In this document: positions 7,791-15,500 of the stretch, one piece after another
How the letters are laid out: each line of letters starts with the position of its first letter
Numbering within the stretch: position 1 is the first letter of the stretch
Source: WYZ-LMO2 sp040514265
GTDB lineage: Archaea > Halobacteriota > Archaeoglobi > Archaeoglobales > Archaeoglobaceae
Assembly (NCBI GenBank): GCA_040514265.1
Contig: JBEVCD010000014.1
Span: 1 to 34,614 of the forward strand
DNA: 34,614 nt
Direction of reading: 5' to 3'
Program-made: the position numbers and the translations under genes
Notes under the pieces: model-generated
Databases searched by the model: none
Told to the model about the DNA's origin: nothing
The model's input: only the letters and a program-made list of their open reading frames with translations

Positions 7791-8554
7791 GACTGGCGGT
7801 GATCTACAGCGGTGAGTTCGGAGAACGCTTCGTTTGCAATCTAGCCTTTCCCAAACTCTGCGCGACCTTCGGTGCCTGCGGCATTGAGCTGTGCGACTTC
7901 TGCAAGGACTACGACTACTCCCCGAACGTAACGCAGGTAATCGAAGTCCCTCCACCGTCCTTGCCGGTGGCGGAGTTTGATTTCGAACCCTTCGACTGCG
8001 ACGTACTCGTAGCGATCAATGTGCATCCGGACGTTTTGCTGGACGTCGTCGACGTTGCTGAATTCAGGGCTCTGATAACTCCGGTGGAGAGTCCCAGCTG
8101 GCTCCCGCCCGGGTTCAGGAAGCAGCTCGCTGAGAGGTGTGAAGAGCTCGGCATCGATTTCGCAGCCCCAAAACCGTTCTGCACGCTCGAAGGTGAAGGT
8201 GTCGTAGGTGAATTCGTCGAGAGTTTCGGGATCGGGAAGCCGGAGTTCGAGGTTGAGCTCGAAGGTAACGTGATAAGGAGCGTAAGCGTGCTCAGGAGCG
8301 ACCCCTGCGGGAGCGCTTACTACGTTGCCAAGAAGATGCGGGGTTACGTGATCCGGAACCTCGCCGAGTTCTACATGGAAGTTCACCAGCACCAGTGCGC
8401 CTACCCGTGCATGGCTGGAATGGAGCGCGACGCCGAGCTTGGCGTGGCTCCCTTCCACCTCGCCGGCTACCTGATGGTCTACAGGTTCGCGAGGGCTTGC
8501 GGGGTAGACGCAACCGGATTCGTGCCGCCGAACCTGTTGAAGTTCGTCAGATAG
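7787..8554 (+). CDS. DUF166-family Cys-rich protein of unknown function
   Basis: A 255-residue soluble archaeal protein that I recognise as resembling DUF166. The N-terminal segment has Cys17, 25, 31, 36 and 39 in a CxxC-containing cluster, with Cys174 in SDPCGSAY. Near the C-terminus lie His200, His202, Cys204 and Cys208 (VHQHQCAYPC). The pattern suggests an iron-sulfur or other metal site. No catalytic role is established to my knowledge. The gene starts within the stop codon of the transmembrane wHTH gene and ends in an eight-base convergent overlap with the next gene. Confidence is high that it is a gene and moderate for the family name. Confidence 0.72.
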   Translation: MRLAVIYSGEFGERFVCNLAFPKLCATFGACGIELCDFCKDYDYSPNVTQVIEVPPPSLPVAEFDFEPFDCDVLVAINVHPDVLLDVVDVAEFRALITPVESPSWLPPGFRKQLAERCEELGIDFAAPKPFCTLEGEGVVGEFVESFGIGKPEFEVELEGNVIRSVSVLRSDPCGSAYYVAKKMRGYVIRNLAEFYMEVHQHQCAYPCMAGMERDAELGVAPFHLAGYLMVYRFARACGVDATGFVPPNLLKFVR

Positions 8555-8879
8555 AAAACTCGAAAACACAGCGGTCGCTTTCCGGTTTCTTAGCGACCCT
8601 CCTGACGCTGAACCTCGGTGCGAAACTCTCTATAAATTTCAGACAGCCCTTCTCGCACCAGAAAGCCGCAAATTTAGCAATTGGACAGTCGCTCGAAGTT
8701 ACGAGCTTATCGCCGCTCAGTTTGGCTTTGAAGTCCATATTCAGGTTGAGGGAATCGAGCTCGGCGAACATAGTTTCGAGCTTCTCCTTCAGCTCCTCAA
8801 GGCTCTCAGCCTCTCCGAACAGCCTCCTCGCCTCCTCTCCAAGGCGGGAGGCGACGGTTTCCAGCAGCAAGGCTATCAC
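8547..8879 (-). CDS. Small Cys-containing protein of a radical SAM operon (V4R/output-domain-like C-terminus)
   Basis: A 110-residue protein starting with GTG at 8879 and overlapping the stop of the B12 radical SAM gene (GTGA). An N-terminal helical region (1-45) is followed by a segment with Cys65, Cys75, Cys79 and Cys104. The ending, SDRCVFEFSI, resembles the last strand of V4R and methanogen-output type domains, where a late Cys is conserved; this is a loose visual match. Being the last gene of a two-radical-SAM operon, it may be an accessory or substrate-binding subunit. I cannot name its function. Confidence 0.62.
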   Translation of the reverse strand: MIALLLETVASRLGEEARRLFGEAESLEELKEKLETMFAELDSLNLNMDFKAKLSGDKLVTSSDCPIAKFAAFWCEKGCLKFIESFAPRFSVRRVAKKPESDRCVFEFSI

Positions 8880-10228
8880 CTCCTCAAAACCCTCTTAAAG
8901 ACCTCAAAAACCAACCTGATATTCCCCCTCCTGATTTCTCTGAGAACGAACTTCGGTCTTAGGTAAAATCGGACGTAGCAGTAGCGGAGAAACTTCGCAA
9001 CGTCTTCGGGCTTCATGTGGAAGTTTTTAAGCACCGGCTTGCCGGCTGTGTAGTCATCGTAGTTCTCGGTTAGCAGCAGACCGCGCCGTTTCGCTTCCTC
9101 GTATATCTCCGTCCCCGGATAGGGTGTGAGTATCGAGAACTGCGCGTAATCCGGATCTAGTTTCAGCGCGAGCCTCAGCGTTTCCCTCATCTCCTCTTTG
9201 GTCTCGTCGGGAGCCCCTATGATGAAAGAGCACACCGTCGTTATTCCGTGCTTCTTTGCGAGCTCCACCGCTCTGAAGACCTTTTCGAGGTCTATCCGCT
9301 TCTTGTAGTAGTCCAGGATGCGCTCGCTCGCTGCCTCGACGCCGAAGTATATGGCTTCGCATCCAGCCTCTTTCATGACCCTGAGGAGTTCGTCGCTTAT
9401 CGTGTCAACGCGAGAGGAGCAGCTCCAGGTTACATCGATTCCCCTATCCTTTATCTCCCTGCAGATCTCCACGACTCTTCTCTTGTTCAGCGTGAACGTG
9501 TCGTCGCTGAATGCGATGTGCTTAGCTTTGAACTCACTCACAAGCCACTCGATCTCGTCGACGACGTTTTTGGCGCTTCGCGCGCGGAACCTCTTGCCCA
9601 TGAAGAGTGAAGAGCTGCAGTAGCGGCAGCTGAACGGGCAGCCGCGAGAGGTTATGAGCGGGAAGTGCTCAAGTTTTCCCCCCATGACTGTGTACTTTTC
9701 GAGCGGCATGAGGTCGTAGGCTGGAAAAGGAAGCGAATCTAAGTCTTCGATGAAGCCCCTCGGTTTGTTGAAGACAACTCTGCCACCTTCCCTGTAAGCG
9801 ATGCCCCTCACGCCTTCAAGCCCCCTCCCGCTCTCAACTCTCTCGGCGACCTCCACTATCGTCTCTTCCCCCTCGCCCATGCACACAGCGTCGACAGATC
9901 CCTTAAAGGCGTCCTGCGGTCTGAAGGTGACGTGAACGCCGCCGAGGATAATGAAGACGTTCGGCAAAGCCTCCTTTATCATCCTCGCGTATCTCAGTGC
10001 TGCGTTGAAGGTGGGAGTCGTCGACGTTATCCCGACCATGAAGGCGTCCCTTATCCTCTTCAGCAACCTCTCGAAGCTGAGCTTCTCGACGAGGTCGTCG
10101 ATTATCCTTACCTTAAAGCCCCTCTCCCTGAGCACCGCTGCGAGGTAGCCCAAGCCGAGGGGAGGGGTGGATATGTCGAGGCGCCTTACGACCTCCACGT
10201 CGGCGTTGGGGTTTATCAGCGCTATCAT
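8876..10228 (-). CDS. B12-binding-domain radical SAM protein
   Basis: The N-terminal half (about 1-130) is a cobalamin-binding Rossmann-like domain with the TPPLGLGYLAAVLRERG opening and GGVHVTFRP. The radical SAM domain has the cluster motif Cys197-x3-Cys201-x2-Cys204 within SRGCPFSCRYCSS. It continues with the YFGVEAASERIL and SFIIGAPDET segments common to this class. The position normally occupied by the cobalamin-ligating DxHxxG histidine reads IIDDLVEKLS, so cobalamin may be bound base-off without His. I place the start at ATG 10226-10228, which overlaps the upstream TGA, rather than the GTG 24 bases earlier. Family members methylate unactivated carbons, form lipid rings or modify cofactors; the substrate here is not predictable. 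Confidence 0.88.
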   Translation of the reverse strand: MIALINPNADVEVVRRLDISTPPLGLGYLAAVLRERGFKVRIIDDLVEKLSFERLLKRIRDAFMVGITSTTPTFNAALRYARMIKEALPNVFIILGGVHVTFRPQDAFKGSVDAVCMGEGEETIVEVAERVESGRGLEGVRGIAYREGGRVVFNKPRGFIEDLDSLPFPAYDLMPLEKYTVMGGKLEHFPLITSRGCPFSCRYCSSSLFMGKRFRARSAKNVVDEIEWLVSEFKAKHIAFSDDTFTLNKRRVVEICREIKDRGIDVTWSCSSRVDTISDELLRVMKEAGCEAIYFGVEAASERILDYYKKRIDLEKVFRAVELAKKHGITTVCSFIIGAPDETKEEMRETLRLALKLDPDYAQFSILTPYPGTEIYEEAKRRGLLLTENYDDYTAGKPVLKNFHMKPEDVAKFLRYCYVRFYLRPKFVLREIRRGNIRLVFEVFKRVLRR

Positions 10229-11631
10229 CTCGCAGCAAGTAGCTCCTCCCACACCCTCTTCTGCCTAACGCATCCCGGATCGGGTTTTAAGTAGTCGCCG
10301 AAGTAGTTGTAAGCCCTCGCCCTGCATCCACCGCAGACGTAGCGGTAGCTGCAATCCCCGCAACCCTCGATTAAGTCCTTGTTCCTGAGGTCTTCGAACA
10401 CCTCGTTGTTCCTCCACAGCTCCTCAAGCTCCTCAGCACTGAGATCTCTCACGTTCGCAACCACGAGCGGGAAGAAGACGCACGGCTGTATGTCGCCGTT
10501 GGCTTTTATCGCGAAGTAGAACCTCCCGGCTCCGCAACCACCTATGAACTCAGCCAGTTGCCTGAAGCGCTCGGGCGCGCTGACGTTGTAGAAATGCGTC
10601 GGAACAAACTTCGCCTCGTGCTGCAGCGCAACGCGAGCGAACTGCGGGGCTGTGGAGAGGAGGCTTATGTTCGAGTTCAGGTTCCGCAGGCAGAGGAATT
10701 CGAGGAGCTTCTCCCTATCCTCCGGGGTTATGTCTTCCCCAGCTATCTCTCTACCCCTTCCCGTCGGTATGAAGTTGTAGTGCATGAACCAGTTTACTCC
10801 GAGCTTTTCGCACAGCTCAACTACTGCCGGGACCTCGTGGTAGTTGAACTTCGTTACGGTCATGGAGACGTTCACGAATAGCTTCGCCTTGACGGCGTTT
10901 CTTATGCCCTCCACCGTTCTGTCGAACGCTCCCGGAATTCCTCTAAAGCCGTCGTGCGTTTCCCTCATTCCGTCGAGACTTATCTGGACGTAGCTTATTC
11001 CGCTCTCCTTCATTTTCCTAGCCATCTCCTCAGTTATCAGTGTTCCGTTGGTAGCTACGGCTACGTAGAACCCCTTCTCGGCTGCGTACCTCGCTATTTC
11101 GAAGAAATCCCTTCTGACGAGCGGTTCCCCGCCGGAGAAGGCTATTATCGTCACCCCAAGTCTATTTAGCTTGTCTATCGTGTCGAGGGCTTCCTCAGTC
11201 GTGAGTTCGTCGGCTAAAGGCTTCCCGGCTGTTGCGTAACAGTGCTTGCATCGCAGGTTGCACGCGTAGGTTATATCCCAGACGACCTGGAAGGGTGCCC
11301 CCGGAACGAAGGGTTTGCGGACGCCAAAGATTGCTATCCCCTTCAGAACACTCGCCAAGCCCTTCCGCCAGTAGGCGTCGCGGAACTTCTCCCTCATTTC
11401 CTCCATCGTCACGTTGAAGGTCTCGGCTCCCCTCCTCAGAACTGGCTCTACAACCTTAGCCGCCATTTTGCACTTAAAACAGGCGTCGCTTCTGTAGCCG
11501 AGAGATATTTCGAGCGCTACCTCAAGTCTGTTCTTTTTACAATCCTTGCAGAAAGTCGTGATACTCTGAAGAGCTTTCTTCGTAACCGGGTTGTTTACGA
11601 GAGACGCGAAGAGCGTTATCCTGTCAACCAT
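10225..11631 (-). CDS. Radical SAM/SPASM-domain protein with an N-terminal four-Cys module
   Basis: The radical SAM cluster motif is Cys124-x3-Cys128-x2-Cys131 (TYACNLRCKHCYA), with the FSGGEPL glycine-rich motif after it. The C-terminal SPASM region carries GGCGAG, QPC and the CGDCSYRYVCGGCRA cluster for auxiliary iron-sulfur centres. The first 110 residues are unusual for the family and hold Cys28/Cys31 and Cys51/Cys54, a likely zinc ribbon or extra cluster. SPASM enzymes mature peptides, heme precursors or other cofactors. It is the first gene of an operon with a B12 radical SAM protein and a small Cys protein. It starts at ATG 11631 and is probably leaderless from the divergent promoter. 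Confidence 0.88.
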   Translation of the reverse strand: MVDRITLFASLVNNPVTKKALQSITTFCKDCKKNRLEVALEISLGYRSDACFKCKMAAKVVEPVLRRGAETFNVTMEEMREKFRDAYWRKGLASVLKGIAIFGVRKPFVPGAPFQVVWDITYACNLRCKHCYATAGKPLADELTTEEALDTIDKLNRLGVTIIAFSGGEPLVRRDFFEIARYAAEKGFYVAVATNGTLITEEMARKMKESGISYVQISLDGMRETHDGFRGIPGAFDRTVEGIRNAVKAKLFVNVSMTVTKFNYHEVPAVVELCEKLGVNWFMHYNFIPTGRGREIAGEDITPEDREKLLEFLCLRNLNSNISLLSTAPQFARVALQHEAKFVPTHFYNVSAPERFRQLAEFIGGCGAGRFYFAIKANGDIQPCVFFPLVVANVRDLSAEELEELWRNNEVFEDLRNKDLIEGCGDCSYRYVCGGCRARAYNYFGDYLKPDPGCVRQKRVWEELLAAR

Positions 11632-11647
11632 GGTTAAAGTTATTGCA

Positions 11648-11666
11648 AAAACGTATTTATAATTTG
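11648..11666. promoter_or_regulatory. Divergent leaderless promoter between radical SAM and glycerol operons
   Basis: The 50-base gap contains TATTTATAA at 11654-11662. On the opposite strand it reads as TTATAAATA. Its centre lies about 24-27 bases from the GTG at 11682 (+) and the ATG at 11631 (-), so both transcripts could start at or next to their start codons. Confidence 0.6.
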
Positions 11667-11681
11667 TTACGCAGATAGCAT

Positions 11682-13271
11682 GTGGAATTCGACATCGTAG
11701 TGGTCGGTGGTGGTATAACCGGCGCAGGAATAGCGCTGGACGCTGCGAGCAGAGGCTTCAGCGTAGCGCTCCTCGAAAAGAGGGACTTCGGCAGCGGAAC
11801 CAGCAGCGCATCTTCGAAGCTCATCCACGGAGGCTTCAGGTACCTCAAGAGCAGAGACTTCAAGCTCGTGTCCGAAGCTCTTCACGAGAGGGGGCTGCTG
11901 CTCAGACTGGCGCCGGGGATGGTGAAACCCCTCCCGTTCGTGATCCCCGTCTACGGCTGGGGGATACGGCACGTAAAGGAGATCCTCTACTGGATATTCG
12001 ACCACGAGAAGACGACGATGATGAAACTCATCAAAGCCCCGCTGGCGCTCAGAGCCGCCGTTTTCCTCTACGATATCCTAGCCGGTAAAGCGAAGATCAG
12101 GACGCATGAGATTCTCAGCGGGGAGGAGCTGCTGAAGGTGGAACCGATGCTCCGAAAGGAAGGGCTACGATTCGGAGCTATCTACTGGGACGCATTCGGT
12201 CTGGACTTCCGCCTCGTAATCAGCGTCGTTAAGGCGGCTCAGAAGTTCGGCGCGAAGTGTATGAACTACTGCGAAGTCGTAGACGTCGTCGAGGAAGGTG
12301 GCAGGATAGTGGGCATCAGAGCTAAGATGGGCAGCGAAGTCGTGGAGATAAGGGCTAAGAAGGTCGTTTTCGCCGTTGGCCCCTGGGCAGACATAGTTGC
12401 GAAAAACTTGGGAGTTAAAGCTAAGCTGCTGAAGCCGAGCAAGGGTTCGCACATAGTCGTTCCGAGGAGCAAGCTCCGCATAAACAACGCCGTCGTAATG
12501 GAGGCGTCCGACGGTAGGCTGGTCTTCGCAATCCCTTGGGATGACGTCGTAATAATTGGAACTACCGAGATAGAATTCGAAGACCCCGAAACCGTGGCGA
12601 TATCGCGCGAGGAGGTCGATTACTTACTCGAAGTCGCGAACAGGTACTTTCCGGAAGCCGATCTTGGATACGAGGACATAATATCCACATACTCCGGCAT
12701 AAGACCGCTCATAAACGCCGAGGCTGCGGTCGGCGACGTCACGAGGGAGCACAGGATATTCGAAGAGAGGGGAGCGATTTTTATAATCGGGGGAAAGCTG
12801 ACGACGTACCGCGTAATGGCTAAGGACGTGGTTGACAGAATAGCCGAGGAGCTCGGAGGAGGCGAGTGTGTTACGGAGAATATAAAACTGAAGGAGGAGT
12901 TCAAGGCTGAGGGCTTCGATGGCGAAGTTAAGAGGCACCTCGAAGAGTACTACGGCAGAGACGACTACGAGAAGATACTCGAAATCGTGCGAAAGGACGA
13001 AAGGCTGGCGTCGAAAATAGACCCGTCGCTACCCTTCATATGGGCTGAAGTCGACTTCGCCGTGAAGCACGAGTTCGCAAAGACGCTCGAAGACGTCATG
13101 GTCAGGAGGCTGGGGATATACTTCAGGAGCGGAAACTTCGAAATAGCCGAAAAGATCGCTGCGAGAATGGCGGAGCTGCTGGATTGGAGTGAGGACGAAA
13201 TGAAGAGGCAGCTGAATAGCTACAGAGCTTTTGTTGAGAGGAACATGAGGTGGAAGTATGAGGGAGTTTAA
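11682..13271 (+). CDS. glpD: FAD-dependent sn-glycerol-3-phosphate dehydrogenase
   Basis: Oxidises glycerol-3-phosphate to dihydroxyacetone phosphate and passes electrons to the respiratory chain. The N-terminal FAD-binding motif GGGITGAGIALDAASRG is at residues 8-24. It is followed by the family-specific GTSSASSKLIHGGFRYL stretch. IIGTTEIEFEDP and the FIIGGKLTTYR segment complete the DAO-type fold, and the C-terminal region of about 130 residues matches the GlpA/GlpD C-terminal domain. The start is GTG at 11682 (MEFDIVVVGGG), placed by the TATA box. No separate glpB or glpC follows, so it is closer to a stand-alone GlpD. It overlaps the lipase gene by 14 bases and sits upstream of glpK. Confidence 0.93.
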   Translation: MEFDIVVVGGGITGAGIALDAASRGFSVALLEKRDFGSGTSSASSKLIHGGFRYLKSRDFKLVSEALHERGLLLRLAPGMVKPLPFVIPVYGWGIRHVKEILYWIFDHEKTTMMKLIKAPLALRAAVFLYDILAGKAKIRTHEILSGEELLKVEPMLRKEGLRFGAIYWDAFGLDFRLVISVVKAAQKFGAKCMNYCEVVDVVEEGGRIVGIRAKMGSEVVEIRAKKVVFAVGPWADIVAKNLGVKAKLLKPSKGSHIVVPRSKLRINNAVVMEASDGRLVFAIPWDDVVIIGTTEIEFEDPETVAISREEVDYLLEVANRYFPEADLGYEDIISTYSGIRPLINAEAAVGDVTREHRIFEERGAIFIIGGKLTTYRVMAKDVVDRIAEELGGGECVTENIKLKEEFKAEGFDGEVKRHLEEYYGRDDYEKILEIVRKDERLASKIDPSLPFIWAEVDFAVKHEFAKTLEDVMVRRLGIYFRSGNFEIAEKIAARMAELLDWSEDEMKRQLNSYRAFVERNMRWKYEGV

Positions 13272-14043
13272 CTTCTCGTCCCACGGCTTGAAACTGCTCT
13301 TCCGAACGTGGGGCTCCGGCGATGTTACGATCCGCCTCATCCACGGACTAGGGGAGCACAGCCTGAGGTATAACCACGTGGCTGAGTTCTTCGTCTCAAA
13401 GGGGTACGGATTCGCAGCCTTCGATCTCAAAGGTCACGGGGCTTCAGAAGGGAAACGGGGTGACGGGACTTACGAGCTCATGCTGAAAGACATCTCAAAG
13501 TTTCTGAACCTCTGCGAGGGCAGGAAGGTCCTCTACGGGCACAGCATGGGAGGAGCCCTGGCACTCTACTACCTACTCAGAAAGGGCGACGTCGAGGCGG
13601 CGATTGTCTCAGCCCCGTTTTTAGCTCTCGCGAAGCCTCTGTCGATTCTGCAGAAGTTTCTGCTCCGACTGCTCGCCAGAGTAGCGCCGGGCGTTCAGAC
13701 GTCCAACGGGATCGACGCGAGATACCTTTCGAGGGACGAAGAGGTCGTAAAAGCGTATCTCAGCGACCCGCTCGTTCACAACAAGATAACACCCCGGCTT
13801 GCGATGTCCGCCTTCAGGGCTGCAGAGTGGATAATGGAAAACGCCCTGAAACTCAGGACGCCCACGCTGATAATTCACGGAACAGCTGACGCGATAACGT
13901 CGTTCGAGGCGAACAAAAAGTTCGCGGAGCTCGCTGGCTGTGACTTCATAGCCTACGAGGGCTTCTACCACGAGCCCCACAACGACGTCGGAAAGGAGAA
14001 AGTACTCGAAGATGTTGCGAGGTGGCTTGAGGGGGTGTTGTGA
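13258..14043 (+). CDS. Alpha/beta hydrolase, monoacylglycerol lipase-like
   Basis: A 261-residue serine hydrolase with oxyanion region HGLGEHSLRY (29-38), nucleophile Ser96 in GHSMGG, acid Asp211 in HGTADAITS and His238 in the final FYHEPHND segment. The HGLGEHSxRY and DLKGHGASEGKRG pattern is that of monoacylglycerol lipase/lysophospholipase L2 relatives. There is no signal peptide, so it should act in the cytoplasm. It overlaps glpD at its start and glpK at its end. The context suggests it releases glycerol from partial glycerides or other glycerol esters for GlpK. Exact substrate is inference. Confidence 0.9.
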   Translation: MREFNFSSHGLKLLFRTWGSGDVTIRLIHGLGEHSLRYNHVAEFFVSKGYGFAAFDLKGHGASEGKRGDGTYELMLKDISKFLNLCEGRKVLYGHSMGGALALYYLLRKGDVEAAIVSAPFLALAKPLSILQKFLLRLLARVAPGVQTSNGIDARYLSRDEEVVKAYLSDPLVHNKITPRLAMSAFRAAEWIMENALKLRTPTLIIHGTADAITSFEANKKFAELAGCDFIAYEGFYHEPHNDVGKEKVLEDVARWLEGVL

Positions 14044-15500
14044 TGTTCATAGGCTTGGACGTCGGAACGAGCGGAGTTACAGCCGGCGTGTACGACGAGG
14101 AAGGGAAGCTCCTGGCTAGGAGTTACGTGGAGATGAAGAGTTACTATCCGAAACCGGGGTGGGTGGAGCAGGAAGCCGAGGACTGGTGGAACTGCAGTCT
14201 CGAAGCTTGCAGGAGGGCTGTTAAGCAGGCTAAGGTGGGCGAAATAGATGCGATAGCCGTTACGAACCAGAGAGAGACCGTCGTGGCGGTTGGGAACGAC
14301 GGGAAACCTCTGAGGAGGGCGATAATCTGGCAGGACAGGAGGTGCGTCGACGAAGTTGTGCTAATCGAAGAGAAGCTCGGCGAGCGTGCATTCGACATAA
14401 CCGGGCTGAAACCGGACCCCTACTTCACGCTGCCGAAGATACTCTGGATCATGAGGAACGAGCCAGAGACGTTCGCGAAAACTTGGAAGTTCATGCTTGT
14501 TCACGACTACATCGTCTACAGGCTCTGCGGAGCAGTCGTAACGGACTGGTCGAACGCTTCGAGAACCATGCTGATGAACCTCAGGAGTAAGAAGTGGTCG
14601 GAAGAGATCGCCAGCGAGTTCGGCTTAGACCTCGACAAAATGCCAGAGATCGTCAGACCAGGGGAAACTTTGGGCAAGACGGGAGAGGAGTTCAGAAACG
14701 CGGTGGGAGTAAGCTGCGAAGTTGTAGCAGGCGGGGGCGATCAGCAGTGCTCAGCCCTCGGACAGGGTGTCGTCGAAGAGGGAAAGGTGAAGTCGACGAC
14801 GGGCACGGGAACGTTCGTCGTAGCCCCTACGGAGAGCTTCCGCGGAAGGACGAGGAGGTTAATATACTCAGCCCACGTCGTCGACTGCTACGTGATAGAA
14901 GCGAGCATATTCACAACCGGAAGTCTGCTATCCTGGCTCAGGAGGGAAGCCTACGGCGGGAGCGGCTATGAAGTTATAAACGAGGAAGCCGAAAAGTCCG
15001 GCATCGGAGCCAATGGCTTGGTTGTGCTACCCTTCTTCTCCGGAGCCGGCTGCCCGCACTGGAACCCGTTAGCGAGGGGAGCAATAATCGGCCTGACCCT
15101 CGGTCACACGAGGGGCGACATAGCGAGGGCGATCATGGAGAGCGTAGCCTTCGAAGTCAGGACGAACGTCGAGCTGATGGAAGAGGAGGGGCTGAAGATC
15201 GATGAGATCCGCCTCGACGGCGGTGCTGCGAGGAGCAGGTTGTGGAACGAGATATTCGCCTCCGTGCTGAAGAGGAGGTGCCTCGTGAGCGGAGATGTCG
15301 AGGCTACCGCAAGGGGGGCTGCGATTCTCGCAGCATCCGGCAGCGGAAGATTCTCCAGTCTTCGCGACGCGCTGAAGGTCTTCGAACCCGAGTTCCTCGA
15401 AGTCAGAGGCGGAAACTTCGAGAAGTACGAGGAAGCTTACCGCAGATACGTCAACGTTCGCGACTCCTATACGGCTTTAGGAGCAGGATTCTGCGGGTAA
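14043..15500 (+). CDS. glpK: Glycerol kinase (FGGY family)
   Basis: Phosphorylates glycerol to sn-glycerol-3-phosphate using ATP. FIGLDVGTSGVTAGVYD (phosphate 1 region) opens the protein. NQRETVVAV and IIWQDRR follow, as in glycerol kinases, and the C-terminal ATPase half has STTGTGTF and LDGGAARSRLWNE. ATG at 14043 overlaps the lipase TGA; a GTG one codon earlier is equally possible, and GAGGGGGTG lies just upstream. Its product is the substrate of the glpD dehydrogenase two genes upstream. The final 50 bases run antisense into the next gene, an unusually long convergent overlap. Other FGGY sugar kinases are possible, but the glpD neighbour favours glycerol. Confidence 0.9.
   Translation: MFIGLDVGTSGVTAGVYDEEGKLLARSYVEMKSYYPKPGWVEQEAEDWWNCSLEACRRAVKQAKVGEIDAIAVTNQRETVVAVGNDGKPLRRAIIWQDRRCVDEVVLIEEKLGERAFDITGLKPDPYFTLPKILWIMRNEPETFAKTWKFMLVHDYIVYRLCGAVVTDWSNASRTMLMNLRSKKWSEEIASEFGLDLDKMPEIVRPGETLGKTGEEFRNAVGVSCEVVAGGGDQQCSALGQGVVEEGKVKSTTGTGTFVVAPTESFRGRTRRLIYSAHVVDCYVIEASIFTTGSLLSWLRREAYGGSGYEVINEEAEKSGIGANGLVVLPFFSGAGCPHWNPLARGAIIGLTLGHTRGDIARAIMESVAFEVRTNVELMEEEGLKIDEIRLDGGAARSRLWNEIFASVLKRRCLVSGDVEATARGAAILAASGSGRFSSLRDALKVFEPEFLEVRGGNFEKYEEAYRRYVNVRDSYTALGAGFCG

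Noticed and set aside
10229..10252. GTG start at 10252 for the B12 radical SAM gene
   Set aside because: The ATG at 10228 overlaps the upstream stop as ATGA and begins directly with the conserved MIALINPN strand.
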